From positions 1 through 64,000 of the forward strand of contig JBIMKP010000015.1 in assembly GCA_051861545.1 (NCBI GenBank): a stretch of DNA of 64,000 nt. Reading direction: 5' to 3'. Origin of the DNA: CAISCU01 sp051861545. GTDB taxonomy: Bacteria > Bacteroidota > Bacteroidia > UKL13-3. Under the pieces are notes generated by a model. That model was not told where the DNA came from, ran no database searches, and worked only from the letters and a program-made list of their open reading frames with translations. How positions within the stretch are numbered: the first letter of the stretch is position 1; every line of letters begins with the position of its first letter. This document shows positions 56,203-64,000 of the stretch, piece by piece. Made by a program: the position numbers and the translations under genes.

Positions 56203-56745
56203 ATGATTAAAAATGGAAAAGCGACTATACTGAATACACCTGGTGTTTTAAATATTACAATACCTTCTATGAAAAATTGGTTCGCACTTTTATTCGGAAC
56301 AGCATGGCTTGGAGGTTGGTATTATGGATTTACAAATGTATTCTCAATTTTAGCTTCTAGTAGCTTAAATAATTTTGGAGCAAATGGTTTTTTGATATTT
56401 TGGATGCTCGGTTGGACAGTTGGTGGATTGGCAGTTATTTCTTCATTGTTATGGGGATTTTTGGGAAAAGAGCAGTTTTACTCAGAGAATAATGAAGTTT
56501 ATCTAAAAAAAACAATATTAGGTTTAGGTATTAAAAAGCGAATGGAAGCTCAGGAGATAAAAAACATTAAGTTAGAAGTTCAGAATGGAAATATGTTTGG
56601 TAACAATCGTTGGGCTTTTTGGGGACTTGGACCTGGTAAAATAAAATTTAATTATGGCTTTAAAACATATTCTTTTGGGCTAGCTGTAGACGATGCTGAA
56701 GCAGAACATATTGTTAAAATCATGAATGAACATTTCAAGCTATAA
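56203..56745 (+). CDS. small membrane protein with PH-like C-terminal region
   Basis: A 180-residue protein with two hydrophobic segments (WFALLFGTAWLGGWYYGF and LIFWMLGWTVGGLAVISSLLW) and a C-terminal region (95-180) that alternates like bacterial PH-type domains (NEVYLKKTILGLGIKKR, ITIKLE-like NIKLEVQNG, GKIKFNYGFKTYSFG, EHIVKIMNEHF). Function unknown. Stands alone between repeat elements. Confidence 0.7.
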   Translation: MIKNGKATILNTPGVLNITIPSMKNWFALLFGTAWLGGWYYGFTNVFSILASSSLNNFGANGFLIFWMLGWTVGGLAVISSLLWGFLGKEQFYSENNEVYLKKTILGLGIKKRMEAQEIKNIKLEVQNGNMFGNNRWAFWGLGPGKIKFNYGFKTYSFGLAVDDAEAEHIVKIMNEHFKL

Positions 56746-56791
56746 TTATTAAATGTTTCAAGTAGGAAACTATTTAACAGAGCAAGTTCTT

Positions 56792-56824
56792 AAAATCCGA
56801 TAGGGATGACATTATTGTAGTAAA
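56792..56824 (+). repeat. third copy of the short dispersed repeat
   Basis: Contains TCCGATAGGGATGACATTAT then TGTAGTAAA, matching the flanks of the element at 55766-55920. It abuts the start codon of the next gene (56830), occupying the ribosome-binding position. Confidence 0.6.
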
Positions 56825-56829
56825 AAAAA

Positions 56830-57468
56830 ATGAACACTAATAAATTCTTTTTATATTTTCTATTTCTTCATTCCTTGTTTGTATCATGTGGGCAACAGAC
56901 ACGAAATTTAGAACATAAACAAACTAGAAGTGACTCAGCTGTTTTACAGATAAATATTAAACATTGCGTTTATTCAGACGATAAATCAAAGCATTGTAAA
57001 TGTACTATTCAATTTGAATTAGAAGATAGTAATCAACTGATTCATGTAAAAGACCAATTTTATAAAAGTAATACGGGTCATTTATATGAAAAAAACTTTG
57101 CTTTAAGAGAACTAAATGGTAAACTTAAGGAATATGAATATTTTAACGGATATTTTTCCCAGGAAGTTGATCCTTTTACTTTTGAACCACTAGACGGCTG
57201 GTATGCTAAGGATAAAAACTACGTTTATTATTATAGACCTGTTCTTGGTGGAATGCAAATAATCAAAATTGATAAAGCAGACACCAAGTCTTTTAAACTT
57301 CTTGAAGGTCATTATAAATATGCAATGGACAAAAACTTTTTTTATGATGAGCCAACAATCATTGAAGGTTTTATACCGAGTAAAACTATCCTAAAACATG
57401 ACAAAGAGGGAAGAGTTACAAACATGACTTACAAAGACAAAACATATAAATTTGAAATTGTAGAATAA
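56830..57468 (+). CDS. DKNYY-family lipoprotein
   Basis: A 212-residue lipoprotein (lipobox LFVSCGQQT, Cys near 20). The motif DKNYVYYYRPVLGG and its repeat DKNFFYDEPTII identify the DKNYY repeat family, a tyrosine-rich module of unknown role. No partner gene is apparent. A dispersed repeat sits directly before its ATG. Confidence 0.72.
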   Translation: MNTNKFFLYFLFLHSLFVSCGQQTRNLEHKQTRSDSAVLQINIKHCVYSDDKSKHCKCTIQFELEDSNQLIHVKDQFYKSNTGHLYEKNFALRELNGKLKEYEYFNGYFSQEVDPFTFEPLDGWYAKDKNYVYYYRPVLGGMQIIKIDKADTKSFKLLEGHYKYAMDKNFFYDEPTIIEGFIPSKTILKHDKEGRVTNMTYKDKTYKFEIVE

Positions 57469-57611
57469 AAAGAGAGTGCATTAAATTTAAATTAGTATAA
57501 CTAAATATTTCTTTTAAGTTCGATGAGATTTTACTGTTTGAATACTTCGATTGCTAGTTTATATTTGATTTAAAGCAAAATCCCAATTCAATAACAGAAT
57601 CCATTTCCAAT

Positions 57612-58394
57612 ATGACAGAACCCAATAAATATCTAATCTGGAATTGGAAAAAAGCTTTGAACTTTTTCAAAAAGATTGTTTCCGCTTCAGAGAAAATTGA
57701 TTCAATACAAGATGGGCTTGTGAAACTAAACTCAGAATTAAAGCTTACCGAAAATTACTTTGTAAAGGAGAAAAACCGAATGTCACAGTTCACTTCTTTA
57801 GCTGATGATGGTTCAATACATATTGATTTTTGGGAGAATGGAATTTGTTGGCATTCACAAACATTACCCAATACTCAGAAAGTAAGTTTAGCAACATACT
57901 TATGGAATGACTTACGATTCAATAGTGATGAAATCGAAAGGCAAATTCCCGAAATACAATTTTCATTAAAACGTAAGAAAATTGAGATAAGTAATGTTGA
58001 ATATATCAAATGGCATTGGCAAAACTTACTCGACAATACAAAATACAAATCCCAAAACGAAATTGAACTTGTAAAACTACTAAGTAAAGATAGCACCGCT
58101 AGTAAACTAATGACATTCTACCAACTCTGGGATTTTGGTCTAAGCAGATATATAGGGGATATGGGTGATGATTTAAACAACGATTTATTAAGAGCAAGCA
58201 TAACTGATGAGACTATAGTTGTGCGAACAGAAGAACAAGCTATACAGCACAATTGGAAAGGCACACAAGATTGTCTTGGGCAGGGAAATCCTAAAGAGGC
58301 TTATAAAATAATCATAGATAATTTACCAATTGATATTGATTGGGCTGAATACCAAACACTGGAACAATACGAAACACGTATGGAACAAAACTGA
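57612..58394 (+). CDS. uncharacterised cytoplasmic protein
   Basis: A 260-residue soluble protein, rich in Trp and charged residues, not recognised. No signal peptide or membrane segment. Visible features are an N-terminal helix-rich part (1-60), HIDFWENGICWHSQ near 75, and an acidic C-terminus (IDIDWAEYQTLEQYE). It lies 147 bases before the DUF6493-like gene and may belong to the same accessory block. Confidence 0.6.
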   Translation: MTEPNKYLIWNWKKALNFFKKIVSASEKIDSIQDGLVKLNSELKLTENYFVKEKNRMSQFTSLADDGSIHIDFWENGICWHSQTLPNTQKVSLATYLWNDLRFNSDEIERQIPEIQFSLKRKKIEISNVEYIKWHWQNLLDNTKYKSQNEIELVKLLSKDSTASKLMTFYQLWDFGLSRYIGDMGDDLNNDLLRASITDETIVVRTEEQAIQHNWKGTQDCLGQGNPKEAYKIIIDNLPIDIDWAEYQTLEQYETRMEQN

Positions 58395-58540
58395 CTTAAT
58401 TAGATTTATAAAACTGCTGGGTTTTATACTTTCAATTTTAAGTTTTTAGTTAATAGATAATTCGTTTTCCTCAATTATATTTGAGTTTATGGGTTTGGAA
58501 ATTCAATCATACCAAACCCTATTCAATCCTTTAAACAGAT

Positions 58541-61207
58541 ATGGAGAAGATTATTTATCTAATTAAAAATAAAAACTTTGAAGAAATTTTGAACTACTCA
58601 AAATTACTTACAGATGAAGAGCGGTTTTCTACTATTACTTTGTTGAAAGGGATAGACATCGATGCTGATATTTTAAAAAAAGTTGGAACAGATTTAAAGG
58701 GAAAAGAAAGAGATGACTTTTACGAAAACAGACAAGAATTAGATATTTGTTTAAGTTACTTTTTAATCACATGTGTGCGACAATATGATGAATTAAAACT
58801 TTTAGAAACTAAACATGAATTCTTTACTTCAAATCCCTTTTATAAATTTATTGCAACGGGTTATTTTAAGCCAATTGTTGACTTTTACAAGTTATTTCCT
58901 CCCAATTATTTAATTAAAGTTCTTAAAGATCTTTCGAAAGAAAGATTTAGAAACATCAATTTTAAAGTGCTTTGGAAATTGTATGAAAACAATTGGGTAG
59001 AATTTGATGAAGAGTTTTTTGTCAGGAGTTTATTTAACCTTCAAGGTTTTGATAACAATCATTTTGATGATGCTCAGTACTTAATGCATCATCCAGAATC
59101 GATAGAAAAAGTATTTTGTCAGTTTTACAAATATGAAATTCCAATTCTCGATTCTATAAAAGCGAATTCTATTGACTATTCCAATGGCTTAAGTGCCAAA
59201 GCAAGTGTTTACTGGACAGAGGTTTTGAAGATATTGATTCAAAACAAAGTGATTCAAAATAGAAACCTGATAAGCCAATTATTGGAATCATTACTCAACA
59301 ATTGGAAGAAGCCTCATTTAGATTGGTTTGTAAGATTATTGGAATTACTTCAACCTACAAAAGAAGAATTAATTGCTAATCAAGCTACCTTATTTTCAAT
59401 TTTGGGAACAAGTCAAACCAGTTTAATAAACTATGTTATTATAACTATTAAAGGGATTTATACAGACCCCAAATTTGACTATTTATCTTTTTTAGAAAAT
59501 GTTTCTATTGTATTCTCTAATGATAAAATCTCTAAGTCGCTGTTAATAGTATTAGATATCATTGAAAGTTATTTATCAAAATCATATAAAATACCTCTCG
59601 ATTACAGGAATCAACTCAGTTTACTTTTTATGCAAACTGATGCCAAGATTCAGGAAAAAACAGCTAAAATTTTAATTCGACATTTTAACGATAATGAATT
59701 GGCAGGAATTGTATCACCCTTTTTACTTAATCTAAAACAAGTAGCCAAGGACATTTTACAAGTAGAGGATGCTTATTCTTTAAATGTAACTGAAACCATT
59801 TCTGAAATAAAAACGAATAAGCAAATTACTCATATCTCTAATTGGGATGAGCTTTTAATGTTTATTGGAACTTGTATTAGAACCAAATCAATTTGTGATA
59901 TAGAATTGTTTTTTGAAGGAATCATTCAGCTTCAATCTGAAATTCCTGAAGATTATGTGAAACAAATAAAGCCATTTACAAAACCTCTTTTTGCTAAGTT
60001 TTATGAAAGTGATACGCTAACAGCATTTACATTATTTCTTGAAGCTTGGATAAACCAAAGTGTGGATGGAATTGTAAAAATGGATTTCAAATACCTTCCT
60101 TTTTTAGGCAAAAAAGCAAAGATGACGTTTTTGAAATTACAAGCTAAAGACAAATTACCATTTCTTTCAACACCAACACATGAGCCATTTTATGTGCATC
60201 CTGGGATTTTATTAGAAAGAATAAAAGTTTATGAAAATAGTAAGTCCAATATTGATTTAGAAGATCTCATTGTAGCTTGTAATCGAATTATAATTAAAGA
60301 ATTAGATGCTGATTATTCTGAGATTTTGAAAAGTTTAAATGCTTATTATGCAGATGCGATTCGTTATTTATTTGGCCAATTAACTCAAATAAATTATTCA
60401 AATAATACATTGGCACTATGGACACAAATAACAAGAATTAAATACCCTAATGGAGTATTTAAAGAATTTGAAAAATCAAAAGTATCAGATTATCCGGCAA
60501 TCGTTCATCCATTTATTATAGGATTTAAAGTTGAAAAAGATGAAAGAGAATATGGTACTTGGTATAGATTAAATTTAGAAAACAATTGGAATTATCATTG
60601 GTATAATAAAGAAAAGGTGAAGAGGCTAGAATCAATATTTTATAATACAGCCTCTATGCAAAAAGCGAGTAGAGTTGATATTTATAGCCAGTTTACCTTA
60701 AATCCCAATTATGTTGATTTGATATTATGCAGATATATTCCTGATGTATCTACAGGAAATGAAGTAGGAGGCTTTGAAGAATGTTTATTTCCCATGCAAT
60801 TTATTCTTGATTATCAAATTAGAATTTATCATAGTGCATGGATATACGTGGCAGTTTGTTTGTTGTTTGAAAAGAAAATCTCACGTGACCTGGCATCAGA
60901 GTATATTCAATTGGCTATTTCTAGAAATGAAGATTTGACTCATTTGGCTAAAATAATTAGCAAACTGATAAATGATAAATATGCTCCTGTAAATAGATTT
61001 ATTGAATATTTGGATAAACCCAATCATACCAAAGAATCAAAGCTTTTTCAGTTAAGTGTTTTGGCATCTTGTATTAAGAACTTTGATAAACTGAATCTAC
61101 CTGTTAACAGTAAAAAAATGATTCAATACTATAAAGAGTTGCAAAATTCTTTAAAATTGAATGTAGAGAAGGAAATAGAAGATAAAATTTTAGAAATAAA
61201 GAAATAA
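58541..61207 (+). CDS. large helical-repeat protein, DUF6493-like
   Basis: An 888-residue, helix-rich, soluble protein. The C-terminal region (YGTWYRLNLENNWNYHWYNKEKVKR, LFPMQFILDYQIRIYHSAWIYVAVCLLFEKK) resembles DUF6493-type proteins that sit next to SWIM zinc-finger genes in other bacteria. The assignment is from memory of that pairing and overall character, not from a search. Its TAA overlaps the ATG of the SWIM gene (TAATG), so the two are translationally coupled. Confidence 0.6.
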   Translation: MEKIIYLIKNKNFEEILNYSKLLTDEERFSTITLLKGIDIDADILKKVGTDLKGKERDDFYENRQELDICLSYFLITCVRQYDELKLLETKHEFFTSNPFYKFIATGYFKPIVDFYKLFPPNYLIKVLKDLSKERFRNINFKVLWKLYENNWVEFDEEFFVRSLFNLQGFDNNHFDDAQYLMHHPESIEKVFCQFYKYEIPILDSIKANSIDYSNGLSAKASVYWTEVLKILIQNKVIQNRNLISQLLESLLNNWKKPHLDWFVRLLELLQPTKEELIANQATLFSILGTSQTSLINYVIITIKGIYTDPKFDYLSFLENVSIVFSNDKISKSLLIVLDIIESYLSKSYKIPLDYRNQLSLLFMQTDAKIQEKTAKILIRHFNDNELAGIVSPFLLNLKQVAKDILQVEDAYSLNVTETISEIKTNKQITHISNWDELLMFIGTCIRTKSICDIELFFEGIIQLQSEIPEDYVKQIKPFTKPLFAKFYESDTLTAFTLFLEAWINQSVDGIVKMDFKYLPFLGKKAKMTFLKLQAKDKLPFLSTPTHEPFYVHPGILLERIKVYENSKSNIDLEDLIVACNRIIIKELDADYSEILKSLNAYYADAIRYLFGQLTQINYSNNTLALWTQITRIKYPNGVFKEFEKSKVSDYPAIVHPFIIGFKVEKDEREYGTWYRLNLENNWNYHWYNKEKVKRLESIFYNTASMQKASRVDIYSQFTLNPNYVDLILCRYIPDVSTGNEVGGFEECLFPMQFILDYQIRIYHSAWIYVAVCLLFEKKISRDLASEYIQLAISRNEDLTHLAKIISKLINDKYAPVNRFIEYLDKPNHTKESKLFQLSVLASCIKNFDKLNLPVNSKKMIQYYKELQNSLKLNVEKEIEDKILEIKK

Positions 61208-62550
61208 TGGAAACAGAATTTGTTTATCAATACAAGAATCCATCACTGTTTTTTCAGGAAGATAATTCTAAAATATTTTCATTTTCTCACCATTCCGAAA
61301 TCGAATTAGATAACGAAAAGCCTTGTTTTTTCTATGGAAATATACATAATGCATATTTGGCATCAAGATGTTTAAGTGTTTTGGCTCAAACTGTAAGTTC
61401 GCACTTTGCATTAACACCCGGACAAATTGCAAAATTAAAAGACCCTATAGTTTCTGTCGGAGCAGGAGAGTTACATTTTGAAGGTTTTTCTTCATGTAAT
61501 AGTGTATATGCCAAAATAACTATATTAAAGAATGGAATTGATGGTGAATTTTTACATGCCGGAACAACAAATATTGATTTTAACAACCAAACAATTAGAG
61601 CATTTAATCAGGTACAACAATCAGAAAAATTACTTATTGGAGTTGGTTCAAAAGAAGTTCATATTGTAACCGATAAACAGCAAACAGTAGAAAAGAAAGT
61701 AACATTACCCAATAGATGGATAAAAGGCTTAGGTAATGTGCAAGTATTTTTATCTGAAATGGAATTGGCTTTTCAATTAAGCAAATTTGAAGCTTTACAG
61801 CTATTTAAAACGCTTCCCAATGCACCAACTAAATCGGATTATTATCTAATAAAATCAGGTTTACATTATTCTTTTTCACCGCTCGAAAAGGCCAATAGCA
61901 TTAAAGTTGGAGGCATTCACAGACTCAATTTGGTACAAAAACTAATTTCAAGTGTCGATAGTATTTTTATCTATAAACATCAATCACAGCAAAGTTTTGC
62001 TTTCATTTTAAACTTTAAGGATATACAAATGACCTATTTGTTTTCGAATAGTGTTTATAGAGGTTTTTCGGGCGAAGGAAGATTATTGGAAGATTTAACA
62101 AATATGGTTTCTGATAAACTAATTCTTGGGATTAATCATTTCTTTAAAACAAATGAAGTATTCAATCCAACCCTTATTGCTTTTGAAAATGGACTTGATT
62201 TAAAGTTAATGAATACTTTGCAATCCAGTTTATCGGGTATAGGACTTCTTGGTTATAATTTATTTGATAATAATTATTTCTATAGAAGAATTCCTTTTAA
62301 ACCAGAGAGGCTCATGAGTTTTAACCCCAGATTAAAAAATGCAAAGAAAATAGTTAATAATGATGAAATAGAAATTGTAGAAAACTCCGAAGCTTATTTA
62401 AAAGCAATTGTAAAAGGTTCTGCTGATGTATACCATACAGTTATAAAAAAGAACGATACCTACCAATGCACCTGTAATTGGTTTACAAACAACCAAAACA
62501 CAAGAGGCCTCTGTAAACATATTTTAGCAGTAAAAATTGCTATGGAATAG
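61207..62550 (+). CDS. SWIM zinc-finger protein
   Basis: A 447-residue protein whose C-terminus carries a SWIM motif, YQCTCNWFTNNQN...GLCKHILAVK, with zinc ligands Cys421, Cys423, Cys436 and His438. SWIM domains bind DNA or proteins. The rest is not recognised. Together with the upstream helical-repeat gene it forms a two-gene unit; in other bacteria such units often include MoxR-type ATPase and VWA genes, which are not present here. Confidence 0.82.
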   Translation: METEFVYQYKNPSLFFQEDNSKIFSFSHHSEIELDNEKPCFFYGNIHNAYLASRCLSVLAQTVSSHFALTPGQIAKLKDPIVSVGAGELHFEGFSSCNSVYAKITILKNGIDGEFLHAGTTNIDFNNQTIRAFNQVQQSEKLLIGVGSKEVHIVTDKQQTVEKKVTLPNRWIKGLGNVQVFLSEMELAFQLSKFEALQLFKTLPNAPTKSDYYLIKSGLHYSFSPLEKANSIKVGGIHRLNLVQKLISSVDSIFIYKHQSQQSFAFILNFKDIQMTYLFSNSVYRGFSGEGRLLEDLTNMVSDKLILGINHFFKTNEVFNPTLIAFENGLDLKLMNTLQSSLSGIGLLGYNLFDNNYFYRRIPFKPERLMSFNPRLKNAKKIVNNDEIEIVENSEAYLKAIVKGSADVYHTVIKKNDTYQCTCNWFTNNQNTRGLCKHILAVKIAME

Positions 62551-63111
62551 GGGAGGGTGTTCTGTTTCTTCTATCAATTCTAACAACTTGATGTAGCTAA
62601 AGGTGCATTAGATTTTTGGAAAATGAGATATCTTATTTCTTTTGAAAGATTCAGTTTTAGCTCAAAAATCAAAGCGATGTAAGGTTGCCACCCTCATTGA
62701 TTTTTTTCATAAGATATTTATAAAACGAAGATTCCAAATTTAAAATCGGTTTATGATTAACAAATGCTTATGGAAGATTTAATAAATGCCTTAGTTTTTT
62801 TCGATTTGAAAAAATATTTATAAATCCTTTGTGTTGATTTTATTGGGTCTGATGTTAAATAATTAATAATTAGGAAGTTTTAGTTGTGGAGTTTGATTAA
62901 TTTTTTATATGTTGTGAGGGAATTAATTTAAATGGTTACACTTTTAAATTAATAAACACTGATAATATCGAGACTTAAAAAAATCAAAATAAAGTTGAAA
63001 TAACACTACCATATAAACATAAAGTAGTTTAAACATAAAATAATTTCAAACAGATTTTTATTCTAAACGCTATTACAAAATTAAAGAACAATATTAAAAT
63101 TATTAAAAATT
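62551..63111. other. intergenic region before the haem peroxidase gene
   Basis: 561 AT-rich bases. No gene, RNA or repeat was recognised. Confidence 0.5.
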
Positions 63112-64000
63112 ATGCACGGACAAAAAACTCAAAATGATGCAGAAGAAATTCTTCCAAACAGATTTGGGAGATTATTTCCGAATCTTCAACCATTCAGGCC
63201 TAGCGATAAATCTTTAGAAGATCTAGGCAAAGCTATGGCTGATAATTCCACTGATAAGGTATCAGACATTCCTGCAGGCTACACTTATCTCGGTCAATTT
63301 ATAGACCATGACATTAGCAAAGATTCACTTGGTGCAACTGATCCTAGAACTATTTCAACAATAGAACTCAGCCAGTTGATACAAGAACGAACTCCTTCAC
63401 TTGACTTGGATTCTCTTTACGGAAGCGGTGAAACAGAATCAATTGTAGCTTGGGATTCCAATGATTTAGCTAAATTCAGATTAGGAAATACAATTCCAGA
63501 TGATCAAGTGCCAAGATCCTTTCAAAATGATTTACCAAGGAAATTAGATGGAACAAATCCTGCAAAGGCTCTTATTGGTGATCCTAGAAACGATGAAAAT
63601 TTGGTTGTGGCTCAAATACACGTTGCATTTTTAAAATTTCACAATGCAGTTGTTGATGTTGTAAGAAGCAGAAATTTGAATCCCGAACTTGATGCCATAA
63701 CTGTAAGAAATCAAGCTAAGGAGATCGTAATATTGCATTACCAATCTATTGTATTACACGACTTTATAAAAAGGTTTGTGAATGAAGAAGTGTACGAAAG
63801 GGTAATAAAGAACAATAATCCTCAGTTTTTCAAGATTGTTGCATCTGAAATGCCGTTTATGCCTATAGAATTTTCAGGTGCGGCTTATAGGTGGCACACT
63901 TTAATAAGAGATTCTTACAATTGGAATAAAGTGTTTAACAGGGTAAATCCCCCATTTCCAACAGGAACGCTCCAACTTTTATTTCAGTTTTCCGGACTCC
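63112..64000 (+). CDS. animal-type haem peroxidase family protein (5' part, runs off window)
   Basis: Open from ATG at 63112 to the window end, 296 codons without a stop. PAGYTYLGQFIDHDISKD contains the distal Asp65-His66 pair of the peroxidase-cyclooxygenase superfamily. DPRNDENLVVAQIHVAFLKFHN and EFSGAAYRWHTLIRDSY (candidate proximal histidine) follow in family order. No signal peptide is present. The C-terminal part, which may carry further domains, lies outside the window. Confidence 0.88.
   Translation, partial: MHGQKTQNDAEEILPNRFGRLFPNLQPFRPSDKSLEDLGKAMADNSTDKVSDIPAGYTYLGQFIDHDISKDSLGATDPRTISTIELSQLIQERTPSLDLDSLYGSGETESIVAWDSNDLAKFRLGNTIPDDQVPRSFQNDLPRKLDGTNPAKALIGDPRNDENLVVAQIHVAFLKFHNAVVDVVRSRNLNPELDAITVRNQAKEIVILHYQSIVLHDFIKRFVNEEVYERVIKNNNPQFFKIVASEMPFMPIEFSGAAYRWHTLIRDSYNWNKVFNRVNPPFPTGTLQLLFQFSGL

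Overview
The window is a chromosome segment of a low-GC member of the phylum Bacteroidota. The evidence is a set of lineage-typical proteins: a very large C25/PorU2-type peptidase of the type IX secretion system, LruC-domain proteins, an S46 dipeptidyl-peptidase, a DUF3276/PUR protein, leucine dehydrogenase, and the nusB-DUF1573-yajC-coaE gene order. Candidate promoters carry TAnnTTTG-like -7 elements. A class or genus cannot be assigned from the sequence alone. No rRNA, tRNA, insertion sequence, prophage or CRISPR array was seen.

Layout. Positions 1-463 hold a possible 3' gene end and a terminator. Positions 0.46-8.1 kb are housekeeping: an S46 peptidase, a Pit phosphate transporter, a periplasmic binding-protein-like protein behind guaA, and the selenouridine synthase mnmH. 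Positions 8.15-12.2 kb hold two tandem 'lipoprotein + LruC protein' modules on the minus strand; the downstream LruC gene is interrupted by one in-frame TGA. Positions 12.7-21.1 kb form a nearly complete pathway for Kdo8N (8-amino-Kdo): kdnA, kdnB, kdsA, an outer-membrane-like protein, a transaldolase-like/CBS fusion standing where the arabinose-5-phosphate isomerase KdsD would be expected, a KdsC-type phosphatase, an opposing Uup ABC-F gene and kdsB. Positions 21.1-25.4 kb (minus strand) carry pfkA, a lipoprotein, a DUF3276 protein and an MsbA-like ABC transporter. Positions 25.6-31.3 kb carry leucine dehydrogenase, nusB, a DUF1573 protein, yajC, coaE, a metallo-beta-lactamase-fold hydrolase and a lipoprotein that looks like the periplasmic P1 domain of SecD without membrane segments. 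Positions 31.3-46.1 kb carry a UvrD/PcrA helicase, an M20 dipeptidase, the PorU2-like protein, pyruvate carboxylase, an SPFH protein and a glycosyltransferase.

Positions 46.3-55.5 kb form a signalling island: FIST sensor, histidine kinase and receiver on the plus strand meet a receiver, a receiver-DHp protein lacking an ATPase domain, and a 1479-residue multi-PAS hybrid kinase on the minus strand. Positions 55.5-64 kb look accessory. They hold a composite palindromic repeat element with a perfect 25-bp inverted repeat flanked by inverted copies of a short repeat, a third copy of that repeat 0.9 kb away, a small membrane protein, a DKNYY lipoprotein, an unknown protein, a DUF6493-like/SWIM-zinc-finger gene pair, and the start of an animal-type haem peroxidase running off the end.

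The most notable signals are the transaldolase-CBS fusion (retained Schiff-base lysine but altered active-site positions) inside the Kdo8N cluster, the SecD-P1-like lipoprotein, the composite palindromic repeat, and terminator-like hairpins placed just upstream of, or inside the start of, downstream genes (pfkA, coaE, the glycosyltransferase, nusB).
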